Source: an uncultured Bacillota bacterium | GTDB lineage: Bacteria > Bacillota_I > Bacilli_A > RFN20 > CAG-449 | Assembly: GCA_905204225.1 (NCBI GenBank) | Contig: CAJKZK010000102.1 | Coordinates: 1-6,127 of the forward strand | Length of the DNA stretch: 6,127 nucleotides | Direction: 5' to 3' | Shown: positions 1-5,880 of the stretch, one piece after another | Layout: the number at the start of each line of letters is the position of its first letter | How positions within the stretch are numbered: position 1 is the stretch's first letter | Notes under the pieces: model-generated | What the model was told of the DNA's origin: nothing | Database searches by the model: none | Seen by the model: only the letters and a program-made list of their open reading frames with translations | Program-made: the position numbers and the translations under genes

Positions 1-2
1 AT

Positions 3-110
3 GAAGTTGTTGTTGCATTCTATAGTGAAACTACTCCAAGTGAAGATGAATTAACTAAAGATTATAAATATTGGCATTATGATGAAAATAACAATAAAGT
101 CTTATATTAA
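3..110 (+). CDS. C-terminal end of a probable surface/secreted repeat protein (partial)
   Basis: Only the last 35 codons are in the window: the frame is open from base 3 and ends at TAA 108-110. The tail reads roughly EVVVAFYSETTPSED... followed by KYWHYDENNNKVLY. The pairing of an FYSET-P-E element with a nearby YWHYDENN element resembles, from memory, the short C-terminal module found at the end of many BspA-type leucine-rich-repeat or other secreted proteins of Firmicutes. That identification is inference from a short motif. A coding tail is supported by the uninterrupted frame and by a rho-independent terminator beginning 24 nt after the stop. The rest of the gene, including any signal peptide, lies outside the window. 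Confidence 0.6.
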   Translation, partial: EVVVAFYSETTPSEDELTKDYKYWHYDENNNKVLY

Positions 111-134
111 AAGATTATAAATTAAAAGCTATAT

Positions 135-167
135 AAAAAAAGAAGAATAAAAATCTTCTTTTTTTTT
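135..167 (+). terminator. Rho-independent terminator of the left-edge gene
   Basis: A perfect 12-bp stem (135-146 with 154-165) encloses a 7-nt A-rich loop and runs into nine T residues (159-167). The stem is A/T-rich with a GAAGA/TCTTC core. It lies 24 nt after the TAA at 108-110. Its A-rich left arm means it could also stop transcription arriving from the right on the - strand. Confidence 0.8.
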
Positions 168-172
168 GCATT

Positions 173-198
173 AAAAAAGCCACTTTAGAAAAGTGGCT
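173..198 (-). terminator. Rho-independent terminator of rpsD
   Basis: The arms 178-186 and 190-198 form a perfect 9-bp stem (AGCCACTTT with AAAGTGGCT) around a 3-nt loop. Read on the - strand, the hairpin is followed by a T run (complement of the A run 173-178). It begins 12 nt past the rpsD stop codon, as expected for a monocistronic rpsD. Confidence 0.88.
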
Positions 199-210
199 AA
201 TAATGTTAAA

Positions 211-822
211 TTATAATTTTCTGTTGTAGAATTCAACGATTTGTGATTCGTCAATTTCACGAGTCATTTCATTTCTTTCAGGAAGTCTTACTAATTTACC
301 AGCTTCTTTTTCTTTATCAACTTCAACATAAGCAACTGTTGTAGTCATTGATTCAAGAGAAGATTTGATAATAGCTAAATTCTTACTTGATTCTTTAACT
401 GAAACTTCTTCGCCAACTTTAACAATATAACTTGGGATATCAAGTTTTTTGCCATTTACTAAGATATGACCATGTGTAACAAGTTGTCTAGCTTGACGTC
501 TAGTTCTTGCAAAACCTAAACGATAAACTAAATTATCTAATCTAGATTCAAGTATTTGCATAAATGCAACACCTGTAACTGCACCTTTCATTGATTTTGC
601 CATTAAGAATAATCTTTGGAATTGTCTTTCTGAGATTCCGTAAGTTTCTCTTAATTTTTGTTTTTCAATTAATTGTTTACCATATTCAGATGGTTTTTTT
701 CTTTTGTCTTTAGCATGTGGACCAGGTCCATATGATCTCTTCTTTAATTCAACACCTGTTTCGAGAGTAGAATAACCTAATCTACGAGATATTTTCCAAG
801 AAGGTCCTGTATATCTTGACAT
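211..822 (-). CDS. rpsD: 30S ribosomal protein S4
   Basis: Primary rRNA-binding protein that nucleates assembly of the 30S body by binding the 5' domain of 16S rRNA; in many bacteria it also represses its own synthesis. The 203 residues match the family's usual length of about 200. The N-terminal domain opens with RYTGPSWKISRRLG and carries YGPGPHA at 31-37, then SEYGKQLIEKQKLR at 45-58. The S4 RNA-binding domain starts near residue 93 (SRLDNLVYRLGFARTRRQAR) and continues through QLVTHGHILVNG; the C-terminus has RLPER and IVEFYNRK. There are no cysteines, so this is the zinc-free form seen in Bacillus. The ATG at 820-822 is preceded by AAGGAG (835-830) with 7 nt spacing. Transcription appears to come from its own promoter through a long structured leader, and a terminator follows closely. 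Resemblance to B. subtilis S4 is strong along the whole length. Confidence 0.98.
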   Translation of the reverse strand: MSRYTGPSWKISRRLGYSTLETGVELKKRSYGPGPHAKDKRKKPSEYGKQLIEKQKLRETYGISERQFQRLFLMAKSMKGAVTGVAFMQILESRLDNLVYRLGFARTRRQARQLVTHGHILVNGKKLDIPSYIVKVGEEVSVKESSKNLAIIKSSLESMTTTVAYVEVDKEKEAGKLVRLPERNEMTREIDESQIVEFYNRKL

Positions 823-829
823 ATTATTT

Positions 830-835
830 CTCCTT
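830..835 (-). promoter_or_regulatory. Ribosome binding site of rpsD
   Basis: AAGGAG on the - strand, 7 nt before the rpsD ATG. It lies immediately 3' of the leader hairpin 837-863, so access to it could be controlled by leader folding. Confidence 0.85.
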
Positions 836-836
836 T

Positions 837-975
837 CTTTATCTATGTCTTACATGGATAAAGCTATAGGTATAGATCCCATTTCCTCGGGTGAAACGCC
901 TTCACCATATAGCTAGGTTACTTTTTTTTAGCGTTCGTCGGACAGGCTGTATCTATATGCTAACATCGCATGCCT
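837..975 (-). promoter_or_regulatory. rpsD 5' leader RNA with pseudoknot, probable S4 autoregulatory element
   Basis: Seen directly on the - strand, in transcript order: segment A (957-951, TATAGAT), segment B (914-908, AGCTATA), a local hairpin (906-901 with 895-890, GGTGAA/TTCACC), segment A' (877-871, ATCTATA) and segment B' (868-862, TATAGCT). A pairs perfectly with A' and B with B' (7 bp each). The order A-B-A'-B' is a pseudoknot. The motif GACGAACGCT (939-930) is the same as the well-known segment near the 5' end of Bacillus-type 16S rRNA, in the domain S4 binds. A last hairpin (863-852 with 848-837, one mismatch) sits just before the Shine-Dalgarno. S4 is known to repress rpsD through a structured leader in Bacillus, so I infer the same here, probably at translation, because no hairpin in the leader is followed by a U run. 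Confidence 0.8.
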
Positions 976-981
976 ATTAAT

Positions 982-1008
982 ATTATAATAATTAATTATT
1001 ATAGTCAA
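982..1008 (-). promoter_or_regulatory. Probable sigma-A promoter of rpsD
   Basis: On the - strand TTGACT (1008-1003) serves as -35. TATAAT (987-982) lies 15 nt further on, and the overlapping TAATAT (985-980) gives the more usual 17-nt spacing. Transcription would start near 975, giving a leader of about 150 nt. The surrounding DNA is nearly pure A/T, so the -10 is less certain than the -35. Confidence 0.7.
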
Positions 1009-1041
1009 TTAAAAATTTTAAATTTAATAATTTAATTGAGC

Positions 1042-1485
1042 TTATTTATTTACTTCTTCTATTAAAACAGAATGTTTTTTGGTTTTAGAATCTAAATTAA
1101 AACCAATTAATAATATTTTTTCTTTATATGTATTAAATGATTCTAAATAATTTTTTTGTTTTATTGCTTCTATTGGACTAGAATCTACTTTTAATTCAAA
1201 TATTATTCCTGGTTTAGTTGTTCTATATTGGACTAAGATTAAATCAGCTCTACCAATTCCTACATTTGTTTTTAAAAATATATCTACTACACTAGGCATA
1301 CCACCTACACATAAATATTCTTTGAAATATCTTAACATTGATTGATGAACTGCTGAAGAAATTTGCTCTTTATTATTAAAACACGTTTTTAAATAAGATA
1401 TTACTTTATCATCAATTCCTTTGGCCAATAAAAATTTTTCATTTCCTAAATTTAAAAAGTTTGCCATGTTATACTTCGCTTTCAA
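1042..1485 (-). pseudogene. Remnant joining parts of two AAA-ATPase/PD-(D/E)XK nuclease-like families
   Basis: The frame is 147 codons from TTG (1485) or 141 from ATG (1467), ending in TAA. Residues about 7-74 (FLNL, KFLLAKGIDDKVISYLK, then MLRYFKEYLCVGGMP) resemble the middle of AAA+ ATPases with a C-terminal DUF4143 domain, proteins of over 400 residues. Residues about 76-145 (GIGRADLIL, IIFELKVDSSPIEAIKQ, ILLIGF) resemble the C-terminal PD-(D/E)XK nuclease-like domain of the separate DUF1703/AAA-ATPase-like family, keeping D81, E97 and K99 of the expected active site. Walker A and B are absent. Neither start has a good Shine-Dalgarno sequence, although an extended -10 (TGG-CATAAT, 1498-1490) lies upstream. 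I read it as a fusion of gene fragments left by decay. A small functional nuclease-fold protein is possible but less likely. Family assignments are from memory of motifs. Confidence 0.65.
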
Positions 1486-1545
1486 AATTATTATGCCATA
1501 ATAAATTAAATTAACACATTTAATATTTAATTAATTTTAATTAAA

Positions 1546-1554
1546 TGCTATACT
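1546..1554 (+). promoter_or_regulatory. Probable extended -10 promoter of the ezrA cluster
   Basis: TGC-TATACT is an extended -10 element (TGN next to the hexamer). Upstream DNA offers only a weak -35 (TTTAAT at 1526-1531, 17 nt spacing). Transcription would start near 1561, leaving a short leader that just includes the GGGTGA ribosome binding site (1562-1567). Confidence 0.55.
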
Positions 1555-1574
1555 CAAAATTGGGTGATATATTT

Positions 1575-3293
1575 ATGTTTAATTATTTTTTAATTAGTAC
1601 AACAAAATTAGTTTTAGCTATCATTATAGCTACATGTATTGTAGGTGTAGGAGTGTTTTTATTTGTTTTCTTCGCTAAAAATAGACATGTGAAAAAGCAA
1701 GTATATGATTTATCGAAAAAATATGATGATTTACATAATTTGTTAGTAATCCAATTAGATAGCGATTTAAAAAGAGTATATAATATTTCTCAATTAAATG
1801 TGGAATATGAAGCTATTTATAATATGAATATGAATATGTATAATGAGGTTTTATCTCAAGAAGATGCTAATGCTAAAGAAGCTATTAATGAATTAAATAA
1901 GTTGCTTTTAGAAAAAAAATATAAGCAAATTATAGAAGATATATCTGATGTTAGAATTAAAATTAATGAGCTTGAAGATAAATGTAATAAAGTTAGTAAA
2001 TCTGTTAATGATATTATTAATACAGATGATGATAATAGACAAGAAATTCTTCGTTATAGAAGAGAATTTAGAGAAATTAAAGATAATTTTGAATCTAAAA
2101 GAAATGAATTAAAATATATTGAATCTTCATTTGTTCAAGTTTTTGATAAAATAGAAAGTTATTTTTCTGAAGCTGAAAATTTATTAGCTGGAGCCCATTA
2201 TGAAGAATCTAAAGAAAGATTTCCTGAAATTGAACATGTTATTGATGCATTAGGAAAAGAATTAGATACTTTACCTAAATTAACAACTTTATCTTTTGTT
2301 GTAATGCCTAATAATATTGAAGAATTAACTAATAGATATAATTCTTTATTAGAACAAGGTTATCCTTTACATCATTTGAAATTCCAACCAACTATTGATT
2401 CATTTAATATGGCATTAGAAAAAATTCAAAAAAAATTAACTCAATTTCAAACTAAAAATATTGAATTTGAATTAAATCAAATTAGAGATGGATTGATAAC
2501 TTTAGGTAGTGATTTTGATAAAGAAGAAAATGCAAGAAAATATTATAAAGATGAATTTGATAAAATTTATAATGGTTCTTATAAAATAGAAAATAAATTT
2601 ATTAAATTAAGAAGAAGCATTCCTGAATATAAAGTTACTTATTTGTTAAAAGAAAATTGTGTAGACAGTTTAGAAAATATTCAAAGAGAAATCAATGAAT
2701 TAGGAACAATTAAAAGAACATTAGATACATATGTTCATTCATCAAGCCAACAACCATTCTCAACATTAGCTAATAAACTTGAAGATTTATCTGATGCAAT
2801 GAATCAAATAGAAACAGATATTGAAAATATGCATAAATATCTTAATTCTTTAAGAGATGATACTAATGTTGGATATGAATATATTACTAAAACATTTATT
2901 AAATTAAAAAATTATGAAAATGAATTAAGAAAAATAAATGTTCAAAGTGTTACATTATCATTTAATAATGATATTAAACAATGTTATCAAATATTATTTA
3001 ATTGTGGAGAAATAATTAATAATCTTCCAATTGATGTAGTAAGTCTTAATAATAACATTGCTTTATTACAAGATTGTTTTGATAATATAGAAAATAGAGT
3101 AAATGTTTTACCAAATTTAGTTAGAAAAGCTGAAGAATCAATTGTATATGCTAATCAATATAGACAAGCATTTGATGATGTAAAAACTACTCTTAATCGT
3201 GCTGAAAAATCATTTTTTGAAGGTGATTTTGTAAGAACAACTGATGAAACTGTTGCAATGCTTAAAAAAATAAAACCTGAAACGGGTAAATAA
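1575..3293 (+). CDS. ezrA: Septation ring formation regulator EzrA
   Basis: Membrane-anchored division protein that in Firmicutes binds FtsZ, limits extra Z-rings and links the ring to cell-wall synthesis. With the ATG at 1575 it has 572 residues, close to the family's usual 560-575. Residues about 12-33 form one transmembrane helix followed by basic KNRHVKK, giving N-out/C-in topology. The rest is charged, helical and coiled-coil-like, as expected for spectrin-like repeats. Family-typical stretches are DDNRQEILRYRREFREIKD (152-170), EQGYPLHHL (260-268) and the C-terminal YANQYR...AEKSFFEGDF region (from 525). An earlier in-frame ATG at 1545 would add 10 residues, but it precedes the likely transcription start and lacks a ribosome binding site, whereas 1575 follows GGGTGA by 7 nt. 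It contains no tryptophan. It is probably first in an operon; the desulfurase begins 48 nt after its stop. Confidence 0.92.
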   Translation: MFNYFLISTTKLVLAIIIATCIVGVGVFLFVFFAKNRHVKKQVYDLSKKYDDLHNLLVIQLDSDLKRVYNISQLNVEYEAIYNMNMNMYNEVLSQEDANAKEAINELNKLLLEKKYKQIIEDISDVRIKINELEDKCNKVSKSVNDIINTDDDNRQEILRYRREFREIKDNFESKRNELKYIESSFVQVFDKIESYFSEAENLLAGAHYEESKERFPEIEHVIDALGKELDTLPKLTTLSFVVMPNNIEELTNRYNSLLEQGYPLHHLKFQPTIDSFNMALEKIQKKLTQFQTKNIEFELNQIRDGLITLGSDFDKEENARKYYKDEFDKIYNGSYKIENKFIKLRRSIPEYKVTYLLKENCVDSLENIQREINELGTIKRTLDTYVHSSSQQPFSTLANKLEDLSDAMNQIETDIENMHKYLNSLRDDTNVGYEYITKTFIKLKNYENELRKINVQSVTLSFNNDIKQCYQILFNCGEIINNLPIDVVSLNNNIALLQDCFDNIENRVNVLPNLVRKAEESIVYANQYRQAFDDVKTTLNRAEKSFFEGDFVRTTDETVAMLKKIKPETGK

Positions 3294-3329
3294 ACTAGAA
3301 AAATATTATCTTATATCATAAAATACTAT

Positions 3330-3335
3330 AGGTGA
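3330..3335 (+). promoter_or_regulatory. Ribosome binding site of the cysteine desulfurase
   Basis: AGGTGA, 6 nt before the ATG at 3342. The similar GGGTGA before ATG 1575 supports the choice of the internal ezrA start. Confidence 0.8.
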
Positions 3336-3341
3336 ATTTAA

Positions 3342-4463
3342 ATGATTTATTTTGATAACGCGGCAACCACTATAGTTAATGATGAAGTTTTAAATAGTTT
3401 TAATAATTGTGTAAAAAATTATATAGGTAATTCTTCTTCCTTACATCAAGAAGGATTAAAAGCTTCTTTATTAGAAAAGAAAGCAACTGATCAAATTGCT
3501 TCTTTTTTTAATGCTAAAGAAGATGAAATATATTTTACTTCTGGTGCGACTGAATCTAATAATATGGCTATTAAAGGTGTTGCATTTTATTATAAAAATA
3601 GAGGAAATCATATAATTACTACTAAAATTGAACATTTATCTGTTTTAAATACTTTTAAACAATTACATGAATTGTTTGGATTTGAAGTTACTTATTTAGA
3701 TGTGGATGAATTTGGTTTAGTAGATATTAATGAATTAAAAAATAGTATTAAAGATAATACAATCTTAGTTTCTATTATGGCAGTTAATAATGAAGTAGGA
3801 TGTATCGAACCAATTGAAGAAATTGGAAAATTATTAAAAAATTATCCAAAAATTCATTTTCATGTTGATGCTACTCAAGCTATAGGAAAAATAAAAATAA
3901 ATTATGATGATGTAGATTTAATTACTTTATCTGGACATAAAATTCATTCTTTTAAAGCTAGTGGATTATTAATAAAAAGACATAATACTAATTTAGAACC
4001 ATTAATTACTGGTGGAGGACATCAACATAATTTAAGATCTGGCACTACTTCTGTACCAATGGAAGTTAGTTTAGCAAAAGCTCTTAGATTAAGTTTTACT
4101 AATTTAGAAAAAAATTATTTATATGTAAAATCATTACAAGAATATTTCTTTTTAAAAGGAAATAAGATTGATAATATAAAATTCAATTCTTCTTTATCTT
4201 CTTCTCCATATATTATTTCTTTTTATACTAATAAAAAAGCAAGTGTAGTGGCAGAAGCTTTATCAAATAAAGAAATATATGTTTCTACTAAATCTGCATG
4301 TTCATCAAAAAAAGAATCCTCATCATATGTTTTAGAGGCGATGCATAAAGATAAATATATTGCTAGTAATTCAATAAGAGTTTCTTTTGATGAGCATAAT
4401 ACTAAAGAAGAAATAGATATTTTCTTTAAAGAATTAGAATTAATTTTAAATACAATTAAATAA
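3342..4463 (+). CDS. nifZ: Cysteine desulfurase (NifS/IscS family, NifZ-like, ThiI partner)
   Basis: PLP enzyme of the class V aminotransferase fold that converts cysteine to alanine and keeps the sulfur as an enzyme persulfide. The 373 residues match the family. Visible motifs: YFDNAATT (3-10), the cofactor-contacting SGATESNN (67-74), His98 in KIEHLS, Asp176 in HVDATQ, the PLP lysine K200 in LSGHKIHS, Arg232 in the GGGHQHNLRSGT loop (224-235), and the persulfide cysteine C320 in SACSS. thiI begins 30 nt downstream. In B. subtilis the desulfurase beside thiI (NifZ) supplies sulfur for tRNA 4-thiouridine, so the same role is inferred here. The symbol follows that context; iscS would be the generic name. 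General Fe-S or other thiolation duties cannot be excluded, because other desulfurases of the genome are not visible. The ATG follows AGGTGA by 6 nt. No tryptophan occurs. Confidence 0.94.
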   Translation: MIYFDNAATTIVNDEVLNSFNNCVKNYIGNSSSLHQEGLKASLLEKKATDQIASFFNAKEDEIYFTSGATESNNMAIKGVAFYYKNRGNHIITTKIEHLSVLNTFKQLHELFGFEVTYLDVDEFGLVDINELKNSIKDNTILVSIMAVNNEVGCIEPIEEIGKLLKNYPKIHFHVDATQAIGKIKINYDDVDLITLSGHKIHSFKASGLLIKRHNTNLEPLITGGGHQHNLRSGTTSVPMEVSLAKALRLSFTNLEKNYLYVKSLQEYFFLKGNKIDNIKFNSSLSSSPYIISFYTNKKASVVAEALSNKEIYVSTKSACSSKKESSSYVLEAMHKDKYIASNSIRVSFDEHNTKEEIDIFFKELELILNTIK

Positions 4464-4482
4464 ATTATATATTCAAGAAGTT

Positions 4483-4488
4483 AGGAGA
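4483..4488 (+). promoter_or_regulatory. Ribosome binding site of thiI
   Basis: AGGAGA, 5 nt before the ATG at 4494. No promoter or terminator is evident in the 30-nt gap, consistent with co-transcription with the desulfurase gene. Confidence 0.8.
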
Positions 4489-4493
4489 ATTAT

Positions 4494-5684
4494 ATGCAAG
4501 CAAATATTATTATGGTTAGATATGGTGAATTATCTACCAAAGGAAAGAATAAAAAAGATTTTATTAAATTGTTAGGCACTAATATTAAACATGCTTTAAA
4601 AAAATTTAATAATGTAAAAGTTGAAGTAAAACATGATCATACTTATGTACATTTAAATGGAGATAATTATGAAGATGTTAAAAATAGATTATTAGATGTA
4701 TCAGGTATTTATTCTTTATCACCTGTTTATAAAGTTGAAAATGATATTGATGTAATTAGTAATTTATGTTTAGAATTAGCTAAAAATCAAAATAAAAATA
4801 CTTTTAAAATTGATTCAAGAAGAGCAGATAAAACATTTAATATGGTTTCAAGTGAAATTAATAGATATGTCGCAGGTAATATTTTAAAAAATACTAATTA
4901 TAAAGTAGATGTGCATAATCCAGAATTATTAATTTCTATTGTAGTAAGAGAAAAAGAAACATATATATTTTCTGAAACAATTTTAGCAAGTGGTGGTTAC
5001 CCTCTTGGCATTGCTGGTAAATCTTTAATGATGCTTTCAGGTGGTATTGATTCTCCTGTTGCAGCTTATTTAATGATGAAAAGAGGTATTAAATTAGAAT
5101 GTATTCATTTTGCTTCTCCTCCATATACTAATCAAGCTGTTATTACTAAAATTAAAGATTTATTAAATGTTTTAAATAATTATCAAGAAGAAATTAAATT
5201 ATATATTGTTCCTTTTACTCATTTACAAGAAGAAATATATAAAAGCGTACCTGTTTCATATGCAATAACAATTATGAGAAGAATGATGTATAGAATTGCA
5301 TGTATTGTGGCTAAAAGAAATAAAGATTTAGTTATTTCTAATGGTGAAAGTATAGGACAAGTAGCGTCTCAAACTTTAAAATCAATTAAAATTATTGAAC
5401 AAGTAAGCACATTACCAGTTATTAGACCTTTAGCGATATATGATAAAATAGATATTATTTCTATAGCAAGAAAAATTGGTACATTTGATATTTCTATTCG
5501 TCCATATGAAGATTGTTGTACTATTTTTGAAGTAAAAGATCCTACTACTGCTCCTAATGAAGAAAAAGTTATAGAATATGAATCAAAATTTGATTATCAA
5601 TCTTTAGTTGAAGAATGCGCTAATAATTTAGAAATAGTTAAGATTTCTTTACAAGAAGATAAAGAAATTGAAGATTTATTATAA
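4494..5684 (+). CDS. thiI: tRNA 4-thiouridine synthetase ThiI (no rhodanese domain)
   Basis: Adenylates U8 of tRNA and replaces its oxygen with sulfur to give 4-thiouridine, a near-UV sensor in tRNA; in some bacteria ThiI also serves thiazole synthesis. The 396 residues are the short Bacillus-type form. The N-terminal ferredoxin-like part begins IIMVRYGELSTKGKN (5-19). A THUMP domain spans about 60-165 (FKIDSRRADKTF at 104-115, HNPELLISI at 141-149). The PP-loop ATP-binding motif SGGIDSP is at 182-188, preceded by GGYPLGIAGKSLMMLSGG. Further family motifs are SNGESIGQVASQT (282-294), RPL (311-313) and PYEDCCTIF (337-345), where C341 or C342 corresponds to the catalytic cysteine. The C-terminal rhodanese domain of the E. 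coli enzyme is absent, so sulfur transfer probably comes directly from the adjacent desulfurase. No tryptophan occurs. Confidence 0.97.
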   Translation: MQANIIMVRYGELSTKGKNKKDFIKLLGTNIKHALKKFNNVKVEVKHDHTYVHLNGDNYEDVKNRLLDVSGIYSLSPVYKVENDIDVISNLCLELAKNQNKNTFKIDSRRADKTFNMVSSEINRYVAGNILKNTNYKVDVHNPELLISIVVREKETYIFSETILASGGYPLGIAGKSLMMLSGGIDSPVAAYLMMKRGIKLECIHFASPPYTNQAVITKIKDLLNVLNNYQEEIKLYIVPFTHLQEEIYKSVPVSYAITIMRRMMYRIACIVAKRNKDLVISNGESIGQVASQTLKSIKIIEQVSTLPVIRPLAIYDKIDIISIARKIGTFDISIRPYEDCCTIFEVKDPTTAPNEEKVIEYESKFDYQSLVEECANNLEIVKISLQEDKEIEDLL

Positions 5685-5704
5685 ATAATTAATAAATGTA
5701 CAAA

Positions 5705-5726
5705 ATAACTAACGGAGGTTAGTTAT
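5705..5726 (+). promoter_or_regulatory. Hairpin presenting the Shine-Dalgarno of the 49-codon gene in its loop
   Basis: Bases 5705-5713 (ATAACTAAC) pair perfectly with 5718-5726 (GTTAGTTAT), leaving the tetraloop GGAG (5714-5717). The loop and first stem base make up the GGAGG ribosome binding site, and the A and U of the AUG (5725-5726) are the last two paired bases. The structure is seen directly. Control of translation by it is inference. No U run follows, so it is not a terminator. Confidence 0.65.
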
Positions 5727-5874
5727 GAAAAAAGAAAATAGATTACAAAAAAATAGAAGTGGATTTATCGAAGTCCCTACTTATCAATTTCCACAAAATG
5801 AAGAATATGCTGATGAAATAATTTCTTTAGAAACAAAAAGAGGCAAAATAAACAAAAAAAATAATAATAAATAA
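5725..5874 (+). CDS. Small basic protein of unknown function, 49 residues
   Basis: I do not recognise this protein. The frame runs from ATG 5725 to TAA 5872-5874, preceded by GGAGG (5714-5718) with 6 nt spacing, the strongest Shine-Dalgarno in the window, which is the main evidence that it is a real gene. It is hydrophilic, without a membrane segment or cysteines. It carries 11 Lys/Arg against 7 Asp/Glu (net about +4), a central RSGFIEVPTYQFP (11-23), an acidic patch NEEYADE (25-31) and a lysine/asparagine-rich tail ending KKNNNK. It starts 40 nt after thiI and is followed by a terminator-like hairpin, so it is probably the last gene of the ezrA-thiI transcript. In B. subtilis this neighbourhood holds a small acid-soluble spore protein gene, but the SASP motifs are not present here. 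A short ORF in A/T-rich DNA always carries some risk of being spurious. Confidence 0.7.
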   Translation: MKKENRLQKNRSGFIEVPTYQFPQNEEYADEIISLETKRGKINKKNNNK

Positions 5875-5880
5875 TTTTTT

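Noticed and set aside
1..54. A 17-codon frame beginning with ATG at base 1 (MKLLLHS...).
   Set aside because: It has no visible ribosome binding site, is very short, and overlaps the open frame from base 3 whose composition and following terminator mark it as the real coding frame.
836..1000. A T-box or metabolite riboswitch ahead of rpsD.
   Set aside because: I see no T-box antiterminator consensus, no intrinsic terminator, and none of the metabolite-aptamer cores I know. The gene downstream and the pseudoknot point to an S4 leader.
1483..1485. TTG 1485 as a true start of the remnant.
   Set aside because: No Shine-Dalgarno precedes it and it lies about where transcription would begin; ATG 1467 is at least as likely. 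The TTG is used only to give the outer limit of the open frame.
1042..1485. A defence nuclease or toxin system based on the PD-(D/E)XK motif.
   Set aside because: There is no partner gene, the ATPase motifs are missing, and the neighbours are housekeeping genes. Decay of common multi-copy ATPase genes explains it better.
1526..1545. A 9-bp inverted repeat (TTTAATTAA with TTAATTAAA) upstream of ezrA as an operator.
   Set aside because: It is pure A/T in A/T-rich intergenic DNA, where such repeats are common by chance. Nothing else supports an operator.
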